Source: Flectonema sp. DT1601
Lineage: Eukaryota; Euglenozoa; Diplonemea; Diplonemida; Diplonemidae
Reading direction: 5' to 3'
Assembly (NCBI GenBank): GCA_964019425.1
Contig: OZ025790.1
Coordinates: 1,426,001 to 1,490,000, forward strand
Length of the DNA: 64,000 nt
Under the pieces are notes generated by a model. That model was not told the DNA's origin. It ran no database searches and worked only from the letters and a program-made list of their open reading frames with translations. This document shows, one piece after another, positions 55,021-64,000 of the stretch (position 1 is its first letter; each line of letters opens with the position of its first letter). The position numbers and the translations under genes were made by a program.

Positions 55021-58000
55021 CAAAAAAAGCAAAAAAACAGTGAGCTGAGAATTGTATCTTTTATTGTTTGTGGTCTCAAGTCGAAATCCGACGAAATAAC
55101 TTTTTTTTTACAAAATATAAAACCTGACCTATTCATGGTTCAGGAAACATTGTTAAAGGATAACGACGAAACCATTAATTTTAATGGGTACAAGTGTCTC
55201 AGAAGAGACCGGAGAATTCCGGTAAAAAAAAACGCACCCGTCAGAGGTGGTGGATTGGCAATTTTTTACAAAAACAGCCTAAGCGTGACAGCATTCGCTG
55301 TTGCACAACACAGCCAAGACTGCACTGAAGTCCAGGGCATTTTTGTGTCAAATTCAAAACAAACTGTAAGGGTATACAACGTGTACAGACCACCGGTAAG
55401 CCAATCAACCTCTGATAGGTCCCCCTCTTTTGATATGAATAGTATTTTTCTTTTTAATAAAAATGATAAAGTAGTTATCGCGGGGGATCTTAACGCAAGG
55501 CATCCACTCTGGGACCCGAGAGACGAGTCAAACACAAATGGCCATGAAGTCTCGACTTTTCTAAACAATAACCAGTTTGAATGCTGCAACGTTAAGGAAA
55601 TCCCCACAAGACCAAAATCAAACACTTCTCCTGATGTTGTTCTCCAAAAAAACTGTGATATTGGCAACTGGACGACGCTCGAATCTCTATCAAGCGATCA
55701 TGTACCAATGTATTTTTCTCTTTCTTTTTTTTCGGATTCGATAAACAGAGCGAACGGTGCAACGGTTTTTTCTTATAATTGGAACAGGGCACTGTGGCCA
55801 AACTACAGCTCCCACCTCGAAAGGGTGGCGAAGCGACTTGAAAAGATTCAAGATAACCAGAAATTATCAATGGAATTCATAAGAGAATTAAAAAATGCGT
55901 TACGGATCTTTGTACCAAGGATTTATTTGAAAGGAAAGTCACCAAAGAAGTGGTGGAACACGACGGTTGCATCTAAGTTTCATGAGTTCAACGAGTCACA
56001 TTGTGACCAACGGGATGATCTTACAGATCTGTCGCAACAGGGAAAGTCAATTTTTACATCTTTAAAAAAAGAACTCAAAAAAACAGTCGTTGATGCCAAG
56101 AATCAACAGTTTAAAAAAAGCCTTAAAAAAGACAAGTCTATTATTGAAGCTTTTGAAGACATAAGAGGCCTTGATGGAAGATCAAGACTTAAAGAAATTC
56201 GAGAAATCACCTGTGGTGATAAACTTGTTACAGATGATGTGGAAAAAGCATCAATTTTCAATAATCAATTTTTACAACGTGTTGGTAACATCAAAGAAAA
56301 AACAAAGACAAAGAAAATAGAAACAGACCCTTCTGATTTTACACCATTTACACAACATGAACTTAGAATCCAATTGAGAGGAATGGCTCTGGAAAAGAAT
56401 TCACCAGATGGCGTTCAAGGTATTCTTCTTAACCATTTGGGACCTAGAATGCTAAACATTTTACTTAAGATTTTTAACAATTCGTGGAAACATTCTGTTG
56501 TCCCGAGTGATTGGAAAGACACACACTGGATCCCTGTTTTAAAAAAAGGAAAACCCCCAAACCTCCCCTCTTCATATAGAATGATCTCTCTCACCCCTTT
56601 TATTGCGAAATTGATGGAAAGAATGGTGAAGGAACGTCTTACGTATTTTATGCAATCACCGAATGAAAAGAAAACTGACGGTATTGGTTTCAACCAAACT
56701 TCTTATCGGAAAACGCGTTCTTGCCGGGAAAACATCCTATATGTTACGGACAGACTTAGATTTCTTAAACACCAAAAAAAGTCAGCGGCCCTTGTTCTTC
56801 TTGATATCGAAAAAGCTTTTGATAGTGTGAACCATGATCTTCTCCTTCAAAGGATGGTAGATCTTGGAATACCAAAACATTTTATAGCCTGGATTCAGGC
56901 CTTTCTTAAAAAACGAAGAGCAGCGGTTGTTGTTAATAATGAAAAAGGTTCTTACCACAATGTTTATTCTGGCGTTCCACAAGGAACAGTTTTGTCGGCT
57001 CTACTTTTTACTCTGTATATTGAAAAAGTCGCAGAAAGACTAGATATTACGGTTGCTAAGTATGCGGATGATATTGCTTTTGTAGTTGATGATGAAGGGA
57101 AAGGTTTTACTTATCATTTGGCAAAAACGAAATATTTCTTTAATGAGATTGAAAAGGATCTAAACGAATTAAAATTAAAAGTAAGTTATGAGCCTGACAA
57201 AACAAAACTTGTGTATTATCCCTACTCCCCAAATTCCCCACTACAAACACCTTTCACTTTTACTTCAAATTTAACAAAAAATATTGTTCCATGTGTTGAT
57301 AGCGCCAAGCTTCTTGGGGTGATCCTTGATAACAAGCTCGATTGGAAACAGCATATCTCGTACATTTGTAGAAGAGTTAATCTTCGCTTAAGGTATCTGA
57401 AGCTTGTCGCATCAAAAGCATGGGGACAGTGTACTGCAACTTTGCGTGAGGTGTATGATTTGTATATTCGACCTGTCATAACAAACTCGTGTGAAGCTTT
57501 TTATCCTGAAGTTAGGTATAAAAAGATTCACATGGACAGGCTTCTCTCTTTACACCTTAGGGGTGCGTGCTATGTCTTAGGTGCCTTACCACCAACAAGG
57601 GAAACAAGAGATAAGATCTTTTTTGAGGCACAACAACAAAGTATCAACACCCATTTGAGACTTGAAACTGGTAGATGGTTCGCCAAAATGGCGCGAATCA
57701 CGTCCCCTTTATTAAATGTCTTTATTCCACCTGAAAGAATATCCTCAACACCCATTGATTCTTTTACTCGTTTAGGAATGAATGTTCTGAAAGAACACAA
57801 CCTTCTATCACTCAGTTTTGAGAAATATCCCATTTACGTTCATCCTCCATGGAGTTTTTCAAATGATTTCAATGTTTTTAAACCAGAAATGCATGTTAGA
57901 AAAAAAAAAGACAAAAAGAAAAATAAAAAAGCCTGTGAAGCTGTTCTTAATGAAATAAGGAAAGATTATGAACCAGTCTTAGAGGTATATACCGATGGTG

Positions 58001-58887
58001 CCGTTGTTGAAGAACGCGGTGCTGCGGGTGTGTACATCATAGACAGCGAAGGAAATGAATTTCTCACAAACAAAAGTGAAGCAGGAATAATCTGCACCTC
58101 TTTTAGGGCTGAAATGATGGCGATCAAAAACGCTTTTGTTTTACTTTTTAAGGAATTTAAACCGCCGGAAAATGCGTCAGTTTTATTTGTGTCAGACTCC
58201 TCCAGTGCCTTGATGGAACTGGAAAAAGGGGGAACAAAACAGAAAACGAGACTAGGAAGCCGCATCTGGCAGTTTATTGAATTTTTCAACAATAAATTCA
58301 AAACAAAGTTTATTTTCCAGCATGTCTTTTCTCACTGTGGTATTGTCGGAAACGAAGAAGCAGACAAACTAGCCCAAAACATTTCATTAAAAAAAGATGA
58401 AGAAACCCTTTTAAAACAAAAAAAAGTTCCCATAGACTACAGCACCCATGTAGCTAAACTAAAACACAGAATAAAAGAAAAATTTGACCCCCGTCCTTTC
58501 CCATCTGAAACTGAAAGAGCGGAAGAAATTCTGATTTCACAACTCAGAATTGGCGACTGTAAACAAACACAAGGGAAATGTCCTAGGTGCAGAGAAAAAG
58601 ACTCTGTAGAGCACCTGTTAGCAAAATGCTCAAAGTACAGAAAAGAGAGGAGGGTGTATCTCCAGAAAGACTCTCTAACACAAGAAGAGTTAAAGGATTG
58701 TCTTTCCACTGTACAAGGACTAGAGAATGTTTTTCTTTTTATGTCATCTGCAAGAAGATATGTATTTCCAGAAAAAGAAAAGAAAAAAGAAAATTTGAGT
58801 CAGGAAACAAAGAAAGAAAATGAAGAAAACGTTATCCTTCAACCCACACTTTTCAATACTGTGATTCAAAACTCACAACTGACTTGA
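54943..58887 (+). CDS. LINE-B ORF2: 2A, endonuclease, reverse transcriptase, RNase H, CCHC
   Basis: No ATG precedes the conserved part, so the start given is the codon after the ORF1 TGA. After 2A cleavage the protein would be about 1290 residues. Endonuclease: LRIVSFIVCGLKSK, FMVQETLL, VIAGDLNARHPLWD, SSDHVPMYFSL. Reverse transcriptase: LEKNSPDGVQ, DTHWIPVLKKGK, ALVLLDIEKAFDSVNHD, SGVPQGTVLSALLFTLY, AKYADDIAFVV (YADD at 57061-57072). RNase H: LEVYTDGAV, TSFRAEMMAI, FVSDSSSAL and HVFSHCGIVGNEEADKLA, a complete D-E-D-D set. CCHC-like end: CPRCREKDSVEHLLAKC. It would nick the target, copy the RNA by target-primed reverse transcription and remove the RNA strand. Confidence 0.92.
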   Translation: MFPYNLYLFYFSNLLLCGDIHPNPGPQKKQKNSELRIVSFIVCGLKSKSDEITFFLQNIKPDLFMVQETLLKDNDETINFNGYKCLRRDRRIPVKKNAPVRGGGLAIFYKNSLSVTAFAVAQHSQDCTEVQGIFVSNSKQTVRVYNVYRPPVSQSTSDRSPSFDMNSIFLFNKNDKVVIAGDLNARHPLWDPRDESNTNGHEVSTFLNNNQFECCNVKEIPTRPKSNTSPDVVLQKNCDIGNWTTLESLSSDHVPMYFSLSFFSDSINRANGATVFSYNWNRALWPNYSSHLERVAKRLEKIQDNQKLSMEFIRELKNALRIFVPRIYLKGKSPKKWWNTTVASKFHEFNESHCDQRDDLTDLSQQGKSIFTSLKKELKKTVVDAKNQQFKKSLKKDKSIIEAFEDIRGLDGRSRLKEIREITCGDKLVTDDVEKASIFNNQFLQRVGNIKEKTKTKKIETDPSDFTPFTQHELRIQLRGMALEKNSPDGVQGILLNHLGPRMLNILLKIFNNSWKHSVVPSDWKDTHWIPVLKKGKPPNLPSSYRMISLTPFIAKLMERMVKERLTYFMQSPNEKKTDGIGFNQTSYRKTRSCRENILYVTDRLRFLKHQKKSAALVLLDIEKAFDSVNHDLLLQRMVDLGIPKHFIAWIQAFLKKRRAAVVVNNEKGSYHNVYSGVPQGTVLSALLFTLYIEKVAERLDITVAKYADDIAFVVDDEGKGFTYHLAKTKYFFNEIEKDLNELKLKVSYEPDKTKLVYYPYSPNSPLQTPFTFTSNLTKNIVPCVDSAKLLGVILDNKLDWKQHISYICRRVNLRLRYLKLVASKAWGQCTATLREVYDLYIRPVITNSCEAFYPEVRYKKIHMDRLLSLHLRGACYVLGALPPTRETRDKIFFEAQQQSINTHLRLETGRWFAKMARITSPLLNVFIPPERISSTPIDSFTRLGMNVLKEHNLLSLSFEKYPIYVHPPWSFSNDFNVFKPEMHVRKKKDKKKNKKACEAVLNEIRKDYEPVLEVYTDGAVVEERGAAGVYIIDSEGNEFLTNKSEAGIICTSFRAEMMAIKNAFVLLFKEFKPPENASVLFVSDSSSALMELEKGGTKQKTRLGSRIWQFIEFFNNKFKTKFIFQHVFSHCGIVGNEEADKLAQNISLKKDEETLLKQKKVPIDYSTHVAKLKHRIKEKFDPRPFPSETERAEEILISQLRIGDCKQTQGKCPRCREKDSVEHLLAKCSKYRKERRVYLQKDSLTQEELKDCLSTVQGLENVFLFMSSARRYVFPEKEKKKENLSQETKKENEENVILQPTLFNTVIQNSQLT

Positions 58888-59367
58888 TTTCTCAAGCTTC
58901 CAAATTAACCAAAGTAGCACCTACACCATGGGGATGGTCTGATTGTTGATTGACTGATAGGCCGATATAGATTGGACACAGATCGAGAGTTTTTGAGAGA
59001 TCTTAGATGAAAGTCCGCACCTTTCAGGCCATCCCCAAAAAGCACATAGCAGCTACAGCTATGTCAATTCAAATTGCGACGAGCTGCAACTTCGACATGA
59101 AGTTTTTCGTTATTGTTCTTACCTTCTCCACATATTTACATATGTGATAAGTATAAGTCATATCTTACGATTGACAATTCCTCCCCATAAATAAATTTCT
59201 TTTTATTATTTTATTTTACACCTGCCTTACTAACTTGGGGAGAAAGAAAGGAAGAACAATGGGCCTCTTATGAGGTGGGCAATTGCCCTGGACCCACATT
59301 AAATGTACGCGTGTTTTGCGTCAGCCCGTTGCTGTAGAAAAAGAAGAGACAGTTTCAGGTAGTAATG
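58888..59367 (+). other. LINE-B 3' leader and uncertain sequence
   Basis: Probably the LINE-B 3' untranslated region up to the A37 run. It contains a long hairpin at 58929-59037 (listed separately). The stretch 59236-59367 (GGGCCTCTTATGAGGTGGGC) could be a separate small element using the same A tail. Confidence 0.5.
58929..59037 (+). other. Long hairpin with 14-bp closing stem
   Basis: TGGGGATGGTCTGA (58929-58942) pairs along all 14 bases, one G-U, with TCAGGCCATCCCCA (59024-59037). Inside, GGAC (58974-58977) can pair with GTCC (59013-59016) and AGATC (58980-58984) with GATCT (58999-59003). It is too ordered for the surrounding AT-rich DNA. It may be the structure recognised by the LINE-B reverse transcriptase or an unrelated small RNA. 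A hammerhead core is not satisfied. Confidence 0.5.
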
Positions 59368-59404
<37 letters not shown>

Positions 59405-59408
<4 letters not shown>

Positions 59409-59611
59409 TTTTATTTATTTTATTTATTTAGTCACATCCCCCCTGTCTTTCTACTTTGTTTTTATTCTTTCTGAGCATACTCGCTCTTCTTATTTTTTAA
59501 CTAAGTAAATAAGCAACAACGAGTGCAACTGTTGTGAGTCCGTTGGAGGACTTCCCCGGATAGGAAGCTCACGACACTGTAAGTACAAAGCGAATATTTA
59601 TTTTTTATTTC
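59405..59611. other. Short spacer between LINE-B and LINE-C2
   Basis: AT-rich, with a small hairpin-like stretch GAGTCCGTTGGAGGACTTCC (59537-59556). No gene is seen. Confidence 0.4.
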
Positions 59612-62600
59612 TTTTTTTTTTTTTGGTTACACTCGTCTGTGCTACCAAACTCTCTGTTTTTGTTCTTTTCACTTCTATGTTTTGTCTTTCTTTTTGACTT
59701 AAGTCTGACAAATTGGAAAACACGGGAAACATAGGTAGGCTCCGCCTGAGGACGTAAGAAGAGCGGCAACGGAAAAATAAGTGGTCACGCGTCCTTGAAA
59801 TTGGACACATGAAGCTAATTCGGTTACCATTCCTACCATCGATAAGGAAAAAACAAAGAATCGAGCATATAACTAGAGCGGTGGTCAAAGACCACTTGAA
59901 CAGCCCGAAGGCCTGCCCTCAAGAGAAATTTATAAGGAGAATAGGAGAAGAAGGAGACAGGAGTGTTGGAAGAGACACTGCGACAACACCGAAGGTGGTG
60001 TGCAGTTACCCAACCAGGAGATGATTGATAATGATGAAAATACTAAAAATAATAACAAATTGATATTGGCGACTACATGTCACCTACTTTACTTCCAAAG
60101 TCTAAGGTTAGATGTTTGTTCCATCCACCTTATGATCAACGCGAGTGATGGAAGCCACGCCAAAGTGAAGAGAGCTTCAAGGTTAGGAATTTCGTTGGCA
60201 ATAATAAGTTCTCGATCGCGATCCCACTTGCCGGTCAGTGTTGAGAAGCCCAGGATTTTGAACCTGGCAGAGTCGAGTTTGGGAGATTGACATCCCTGCA
60301 GCAGGTGAACCTGTGAGGACGGTTCGCCACAAAATGGGCAGTCGATTTTCTTGCGCCAGTTCTGAATTAGCGGGTGACATCCTGTCCGGAAGTTCGCTAT
60401 CCGTATCTCGTCGGCTCTTTCCATCCCAGGAGGGTATTTAACGGAACGGCCTCCGATGAGGTGTTTGTAGCAGGTGTTACCACTCACGTTAAGCAGATCC
60501 TTTTTGATGCAGCGCTTAACATGTGATGATCGCGAGAAGTAAGTGCCTTTGACTAGCACAGGTCGGATGTTCTTGTTGTGCGCTGCTTCCTTTGCAAGCG
60601 CGTCAACTTCATCGTGAAACTCGATTCCAATGTGTGAGGGGATGAATTGCAAATGCACTTTCATTTCACACATGCGCAGGTATTCTAGTATCTTGAGGGA
60701 CTCAGTATTCCTCTGTCTGCACCTTCCACCCAGCAGTTCATCCAGAAGGGATTTTGAGTCCGTGAATAGCCTTACAGATCTCATTGAAGGATCTTTGCTA
60801 AACACTGTTCTCAGATGTCTAGCCGCGTTCTTCAGAGCATGTTGTTCAGCCCTGTAGCTGCAGTCAGCTTGATAAAGCCTAGACGCGTAAGCAGATCGAA
60901 GGCCGCTACGTGACTTGGCAATATGAGCCGCACCGGCCGCGCCGGAAGCAGAGTAGGAGCCATCGCAGTTGATTACCATGTCGACAGGAGGTAACGTTCC
61001 AATGTACGACATGAATTTTTCTTTGTCCACCGCAGGGTTCGCGGACTTCGGAAATCCGCAGCCGTTGCTAATCCTAAGGTTTGTCGGAGATACCCAGGGT
61101 TCCATCGAGTCAGGCTGCACAAGGCACTGGCTTTCACGCTGGCTGTCAATGCCAGGAAGGAGGCCAGCCCAGTAGCTTTGGGTTGAGGCGAGTCTGTTGG
61201 TACTAGGTATCCAAGTCATGGCTTTATACCTGTAGTACGCTATCTTGGTTTGCTTTTCAATCTGACGTTTAAAAGGAAGCATGTCCGCTTCCCACAGTAG
61301 AAGTTCTCTCGGTGTGCACCTGCTGCATCCAGTAACCAGCCTGGCAACCTTCCTCAGTTCGAAATCAATACTATCAACGCTGTTGCTTATCAACCAACCA
61401 AAGCTATCGAGCGCATAAGAGATTCTCGCAGTTACGTAAAGGTTCTTGACCATATTTAGCGTTTTGTAGTCAAGATCATACGGTTGAAGGCATTGAAGCA
61501 GAGATATTCCCTTTTTCAGTTCTTCATGAATCTTAGCCACCTGTTTGTGGAAAGTGAGTCTGTCGTCGATGTGAACTCCGAGGTATTTCACTGAGTCCAC
61601 GATTGGCAACAGAAATGCGGTTTTAAATCTGGCTTTCACCACCATCACGTTGTCTTCGAGAACAATATTCCGCAACATCACGTTGTCAAGTTCGTCTTGC
61701 GTTTTGATCGGAGTTCCATCAACCTCGAGAATAGTTTCGCCGCTTTGAAGCATGGGTCTAGAAGAGTTTAAGTTGATACTCTTTTCAATGTCACTATAGT
61801 CCATTTTGATAACGTTTTCCACAACAGATCTGGAAAATAGTAATTCGCGATTGCAGGTGTCGTTGAGAATCGTATCCTTCGTACGGACTTTCATCTTAAG
61901 AGCACAGGTCTTTGAGACCGACAGGGCCATGTCGTTGTCAGAACACCATTGATCCACTTTATCAAGTATTATTTGAGCATTTGAAAGAGCTTCTTCCATG
62001 TTATGTCCAGATACTACACATGCTGTATCATCCGCATACAGAGCAGACGTCGTTGTTTCTTTCTCCAGTTCCAAAATCTTGCAGAGGTCATCAACGTAGA
62101 TAAGATAGAGAAGAGGACCCAGGATCGATCCCTGTGGAACCCCCTTAGCCAGAGTACGGAATTCGCTAAGATAACCATTCGCTTCAACTCTAACCTTCCT
62201 GTTTGTAAGAAAGTCTGTGATCCATCTGATAATAACATTCGGAACACCCATCTTTACCAATTTTAATAAAAGTATCTTATGGTTGATCCTGTCAAACGCA
62301 GCAGTAAAATCAAACGATAAGAACACCGATCTCTTTCTCTTCATGTGCATCCTTACGACGGCATCTACCAAAACGGTGATCTGTTCGCAGGTATTTCTCC
62401 CCCTTCTGAAACCAGCCTGTAGTGGGCTGAGTGACGAATGTTTAGTGAGCCAGTGCATGAGTCGGTCATACACGAGCCTCTCCGCAAGTTTCCCAACAAC
62501 CGATGTGAGCGTAATGGGTCTGAAACTCTTCAGTTCATTCCGAGGTTTTCCAGCCTTGAACATAGGCTTGATTAAACCTTGTTTCCACTGGTACGGTACT

Positions 62601-62754
62601 TTTGAAGTCTTCCAGGAAGTGTTAATAATTCTCAAGAGGTATTCCACTGTTGCCGGAGTGAAGTTTTTGATCATCTCATTGTGAACTCCATCAGGTCCTG
62701 CAGCCTTGCGGGTCTTCAGTAAGTCTTCAGTTATTTTTTTATTTTTTTTTTTTT
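59612..62754 (-). mobile_element. LINE-C2: 5'-truncated minus-strand LINE
   Basis: The tail reads as T13 (59612-59624) on the plus strand, and the 3' leader and C-terminus match LINE-C1 closely. The copy lacks endonuclease and everything upstream; its 5' end at about 62733-62754 abuts a T-rich stretch and LINE-D in the opposite orientation. The high similarity of the two LINE-C copies shows that the family has been active recently. Confidence 0.88.
60089..62733 (-). CDS. LINE-C2 partial ORF2: reverse transcriptase, RNase H, CCHC
   Basis: The frame is open from about 62733 (KITEDLLKTRKAAGPDG) to the stop at 60089, more than 880 residues, without an interruption. RT motifs: KAAGPDGVHNEMI, LIKPMFKAGKP, VFLSFDFTAAFDRINH, KGVPQGSILGPLLY and ALYADDTACVV (YADD at 62027-62038). 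RNase H: VINCDGSYS, YRAEQHALKNA, LFTDSKSLLDEL and PSHIGIEFHDEVDALAKEAA. C-terminal CPFCGEPSSQVHLLQGC is a CCHC-type knuckle. An odd extra domain of about 90 residues lies between the YADD region and the SVKYLGVHI motif (EVDGTPIKTQDELDNVML). The N-terminus is missing through 5' truncation. Confidence 0.9.
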
Positions 62755-64000
62755 ATACTCTTTGCGGGTTTGATCGCAGTAGGACCTCCAGCAGGCATTA
62801 TAAGATGCGATCATGGAAGGTAACTAATGCAATGGAATTCAACTACTGTTTTGGAAAAGAAGAGGCAAAAGACAAAGAAGCCGGTCTACCAATTGAAGAC
62901 GTGAAGGTGTACACAGATGGGTCTATTAGACATAGGACGAAGACGTACATGACTAAGTCAGGAGCATCTGTGATAATAGTGAAGGGTAAGGAGGTTAGCA
63001 TGACCGGATTCAGAATACCTGTAGCAGGAAGCTCCTACAGAACTGAACAGATAGCCGTGGAACAAGCGATGAGAAAACTCCTGAAAAACAAAAAGGCATC
63101 CGAAGGAATACTTCCCACAACAAAGACGCATATTCTAACTGACTCAATGTCGCTAATACAGGCACTTGAGCGAGGACCTGAAGAACAGAAATCTGCTACA
63201 AACGCATCAATCTGGAAGTTAGCACTGAAACTGGAACACAGAGGTGTTAATATTAACATGCAGTATGTCCCAGCACATATGGATGTGCTGTATAATGAAA
63301 TAGCAGACAAGGTGGCAAAACACGCTGCAGGTACGATAAAGAAACCTCCAGATGACAGTGTGGTACTCGAGAGTTTAGTTACTAGACTGGATATGGGAAC
63401 CCTTATGACTTTTCACAAGAGAAGAAAACGAGAGGAGTGGATTGGAGCCGGCGAACAGAGGCATCCACCTTTTGTAGAAGAACTGACGAGACCACAAGAA
63501 GTCCTAATGTCCCGCTTCAGAGTTGGACACTGTAGATCTCTTAAACTAAAAGGAATAAACGAACAGTGCATCTTCTGTCATGGAGATACTGCAACACCGC
63601 ATCATGTGCTTTTCAAGTGCAACCACTGGTGTATCCAAAAGATGAGATCATTGTACATACACAGCATGATTAATACCGAAACTAGTGAAGTAGTGAGTAA
63701 AGTAGAGGACTGCTTCTTAAAGGAGAATCAACGCAGCATGTCCAACTTTGTAGTGGTACTGGACCAAATAGCTGAAATGCTCGGAAGACCTGGAAATCCA
63801 TAATTTAAAGATGCGGTTCTTAGACCAAATGAGGAAGTAAACTGAACTCTTTAGAAATTGATAAAGAAAGAAAACAAAGAAGATACGAAGCCTACGGGAA
63901 CCCCCCATCCCATCCCCAATCCCCACAAAAAGAAAGTGTACAGAAGAAAGAAAGAACAACCGCGCCTAACAGCGCAAACAGCAAAGCAGGTCGAAGGAAC
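62755..64000 (+). mobile_element. LINE-D: 5'-truncated LINE fragment, runs off the window
   Basis: A third RNase-H-bearing LINE family lies head to head with LINE-C2. Only RNase H and the CCHC end remain. The left boundary is approximate. TTGCGGGT occurs both at 62706 in LINE-C2 and at 62762 in LINE-D, which may be a microhomology at the junction. Confidence 0.75.
62797..63803 (+). CDS. LINE-D partial ORF2: RNase H and CCHC end
   Basis: The open frame extends upstream into LINE-C2 DNA by chance. LINE-D coding sequence proper seems to start near 62760-62800 (MRSWKVTNAMEFN). RNase H marks are VYTDGSIRHR, SYRTEQIAVEQAM, HILTDSMSLIQAL and YVPAHMDVLYNEIADKVAKHA, a full D-E-D-D set. CIFCHGDTATPHHVLFKC follows as CCHC-type knuckle. 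The reverse transcriptase and endonuclease are absent. Confidence 0.8.

Larger units (their letters stand above)
52361..59404 (+). mobile_element. LINE-B: SL-tagged non-LTR retrotransposon with 2A motif, interrupted by a LINE-C fragment
   Basis: The element starts with a spliced-leader sequence at 52361, continues at 53504 after a nested LINE-C fragment, and carries ORF1, a TGA, an in-frame 2A motif, endonuclease, reverse transcriptase, RNase H and a zinc-knuckle-like CCHC end. A37 at 59368-59404 is taken as its tail, but the 3' boundary is uncertain and I find no target duplication. Domain order with RNase H and 2A fits the I/ingi group. It is AT-rich like the host, unlike LINE-A. All reading frames are open, so this copy may be coding-competent apart from the insertion in its leader. 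Confidence 0.82.

Noticed and set aside
58929-59037. Hammerhead ribozyme in the LINE-B 3' region
   Set aside because: CTGATAG and GAAA occur, but CTGANGA is not matched and the GGAC/GTCC pairing conflicts with the hammerhead core.

Overview
The window looks like nuclear DNA of a euglenozoan protist, most likely a diplonemid. The strongest evidence is a 38-base spliced-leader (SL) sequence at the 5' end of a retrotransposon near 53.5 kb. Its last 19 bases, CAGTTTCTGTACTTTATTG, equal the end of the kinetoplastid SL, and its 5' part (ACCAACGATTCT) resembles the diplonemid SL as I remember it. Other support: every host protein gene lies on the + strand; many start codons follow a pyrimidine tract plus CAG by 10-40 bases, as trans-splice acceptors do; a U2 snRNA ends in T5 as Pol III genes do; there is a calpain with a DUF1935-like front end and a LYS1-type saccharopine dehydrogenase. 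Spacers are AT-rich and full of long T and A runs.

Layout. 0.9-5.6 kb: a giant surface protein with a PTAI/PTAV stalk. 10.8-15.8 kb: an EGF-like secreted protein and PEX16. 18.7-27.8 kb: a ubiquitin-like/LRR gene split by a 7.8-kb GC-rich LINE (LINE-A) with a perfect 22-bp target duplication. 28.7-38.4 kb: a RING/CCCH protein, two near-identical LYS1 copies in tandem, an unknown protein and an intact ubiquitin-like/LRR paralogue. 39-51 kb: calpain, two multi-pass membrane proteins, a membrane-anchored cupin, PIG-V, an HMG-box protein and a ubiquitin-like/UBA protein. The last two each hold a GT-AG cis intron. 51.7-52.4 kb: U2 snRNA and tRNA-Arg(UCU). 52.4-64 kb: nested LINEs. LINE-B starts with an SL 7 bp upstream of the tRNA; a 5'-truncated LINE-C fragment sits inside that SL; then come a longer LINE-C copy on the minus strand and a truncated LINE-D.

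The most unusual content is how the LINEs are expressed. In both LINE-A and LINE-B, two clearly different families, ORF1 ends in a lone in-frame TGA followed by C. The same frame then runs with no ATG into a 2A ribosome-skipping motif (GDVERNPGP, GDIHPNPGP) directly ahead of the endonuclease. This suggests stop readthrough coupled to 2A skipping as the way to make ORF2 protein. LINE-A begins exactly with a sequence that folds as an HDV-like self-cleaving ribozyme. LINE-B begins with an SL plus a 16-base relic of an older SL, cut exactly after that SL's internal CAG, implying at least two rounds of trans-splicing and retrotransposition. A second theme is that the two cis introns end in A14 or A18 plus CAG, whereas the predicted trans-splice acceptors have pyrimidine tracts.
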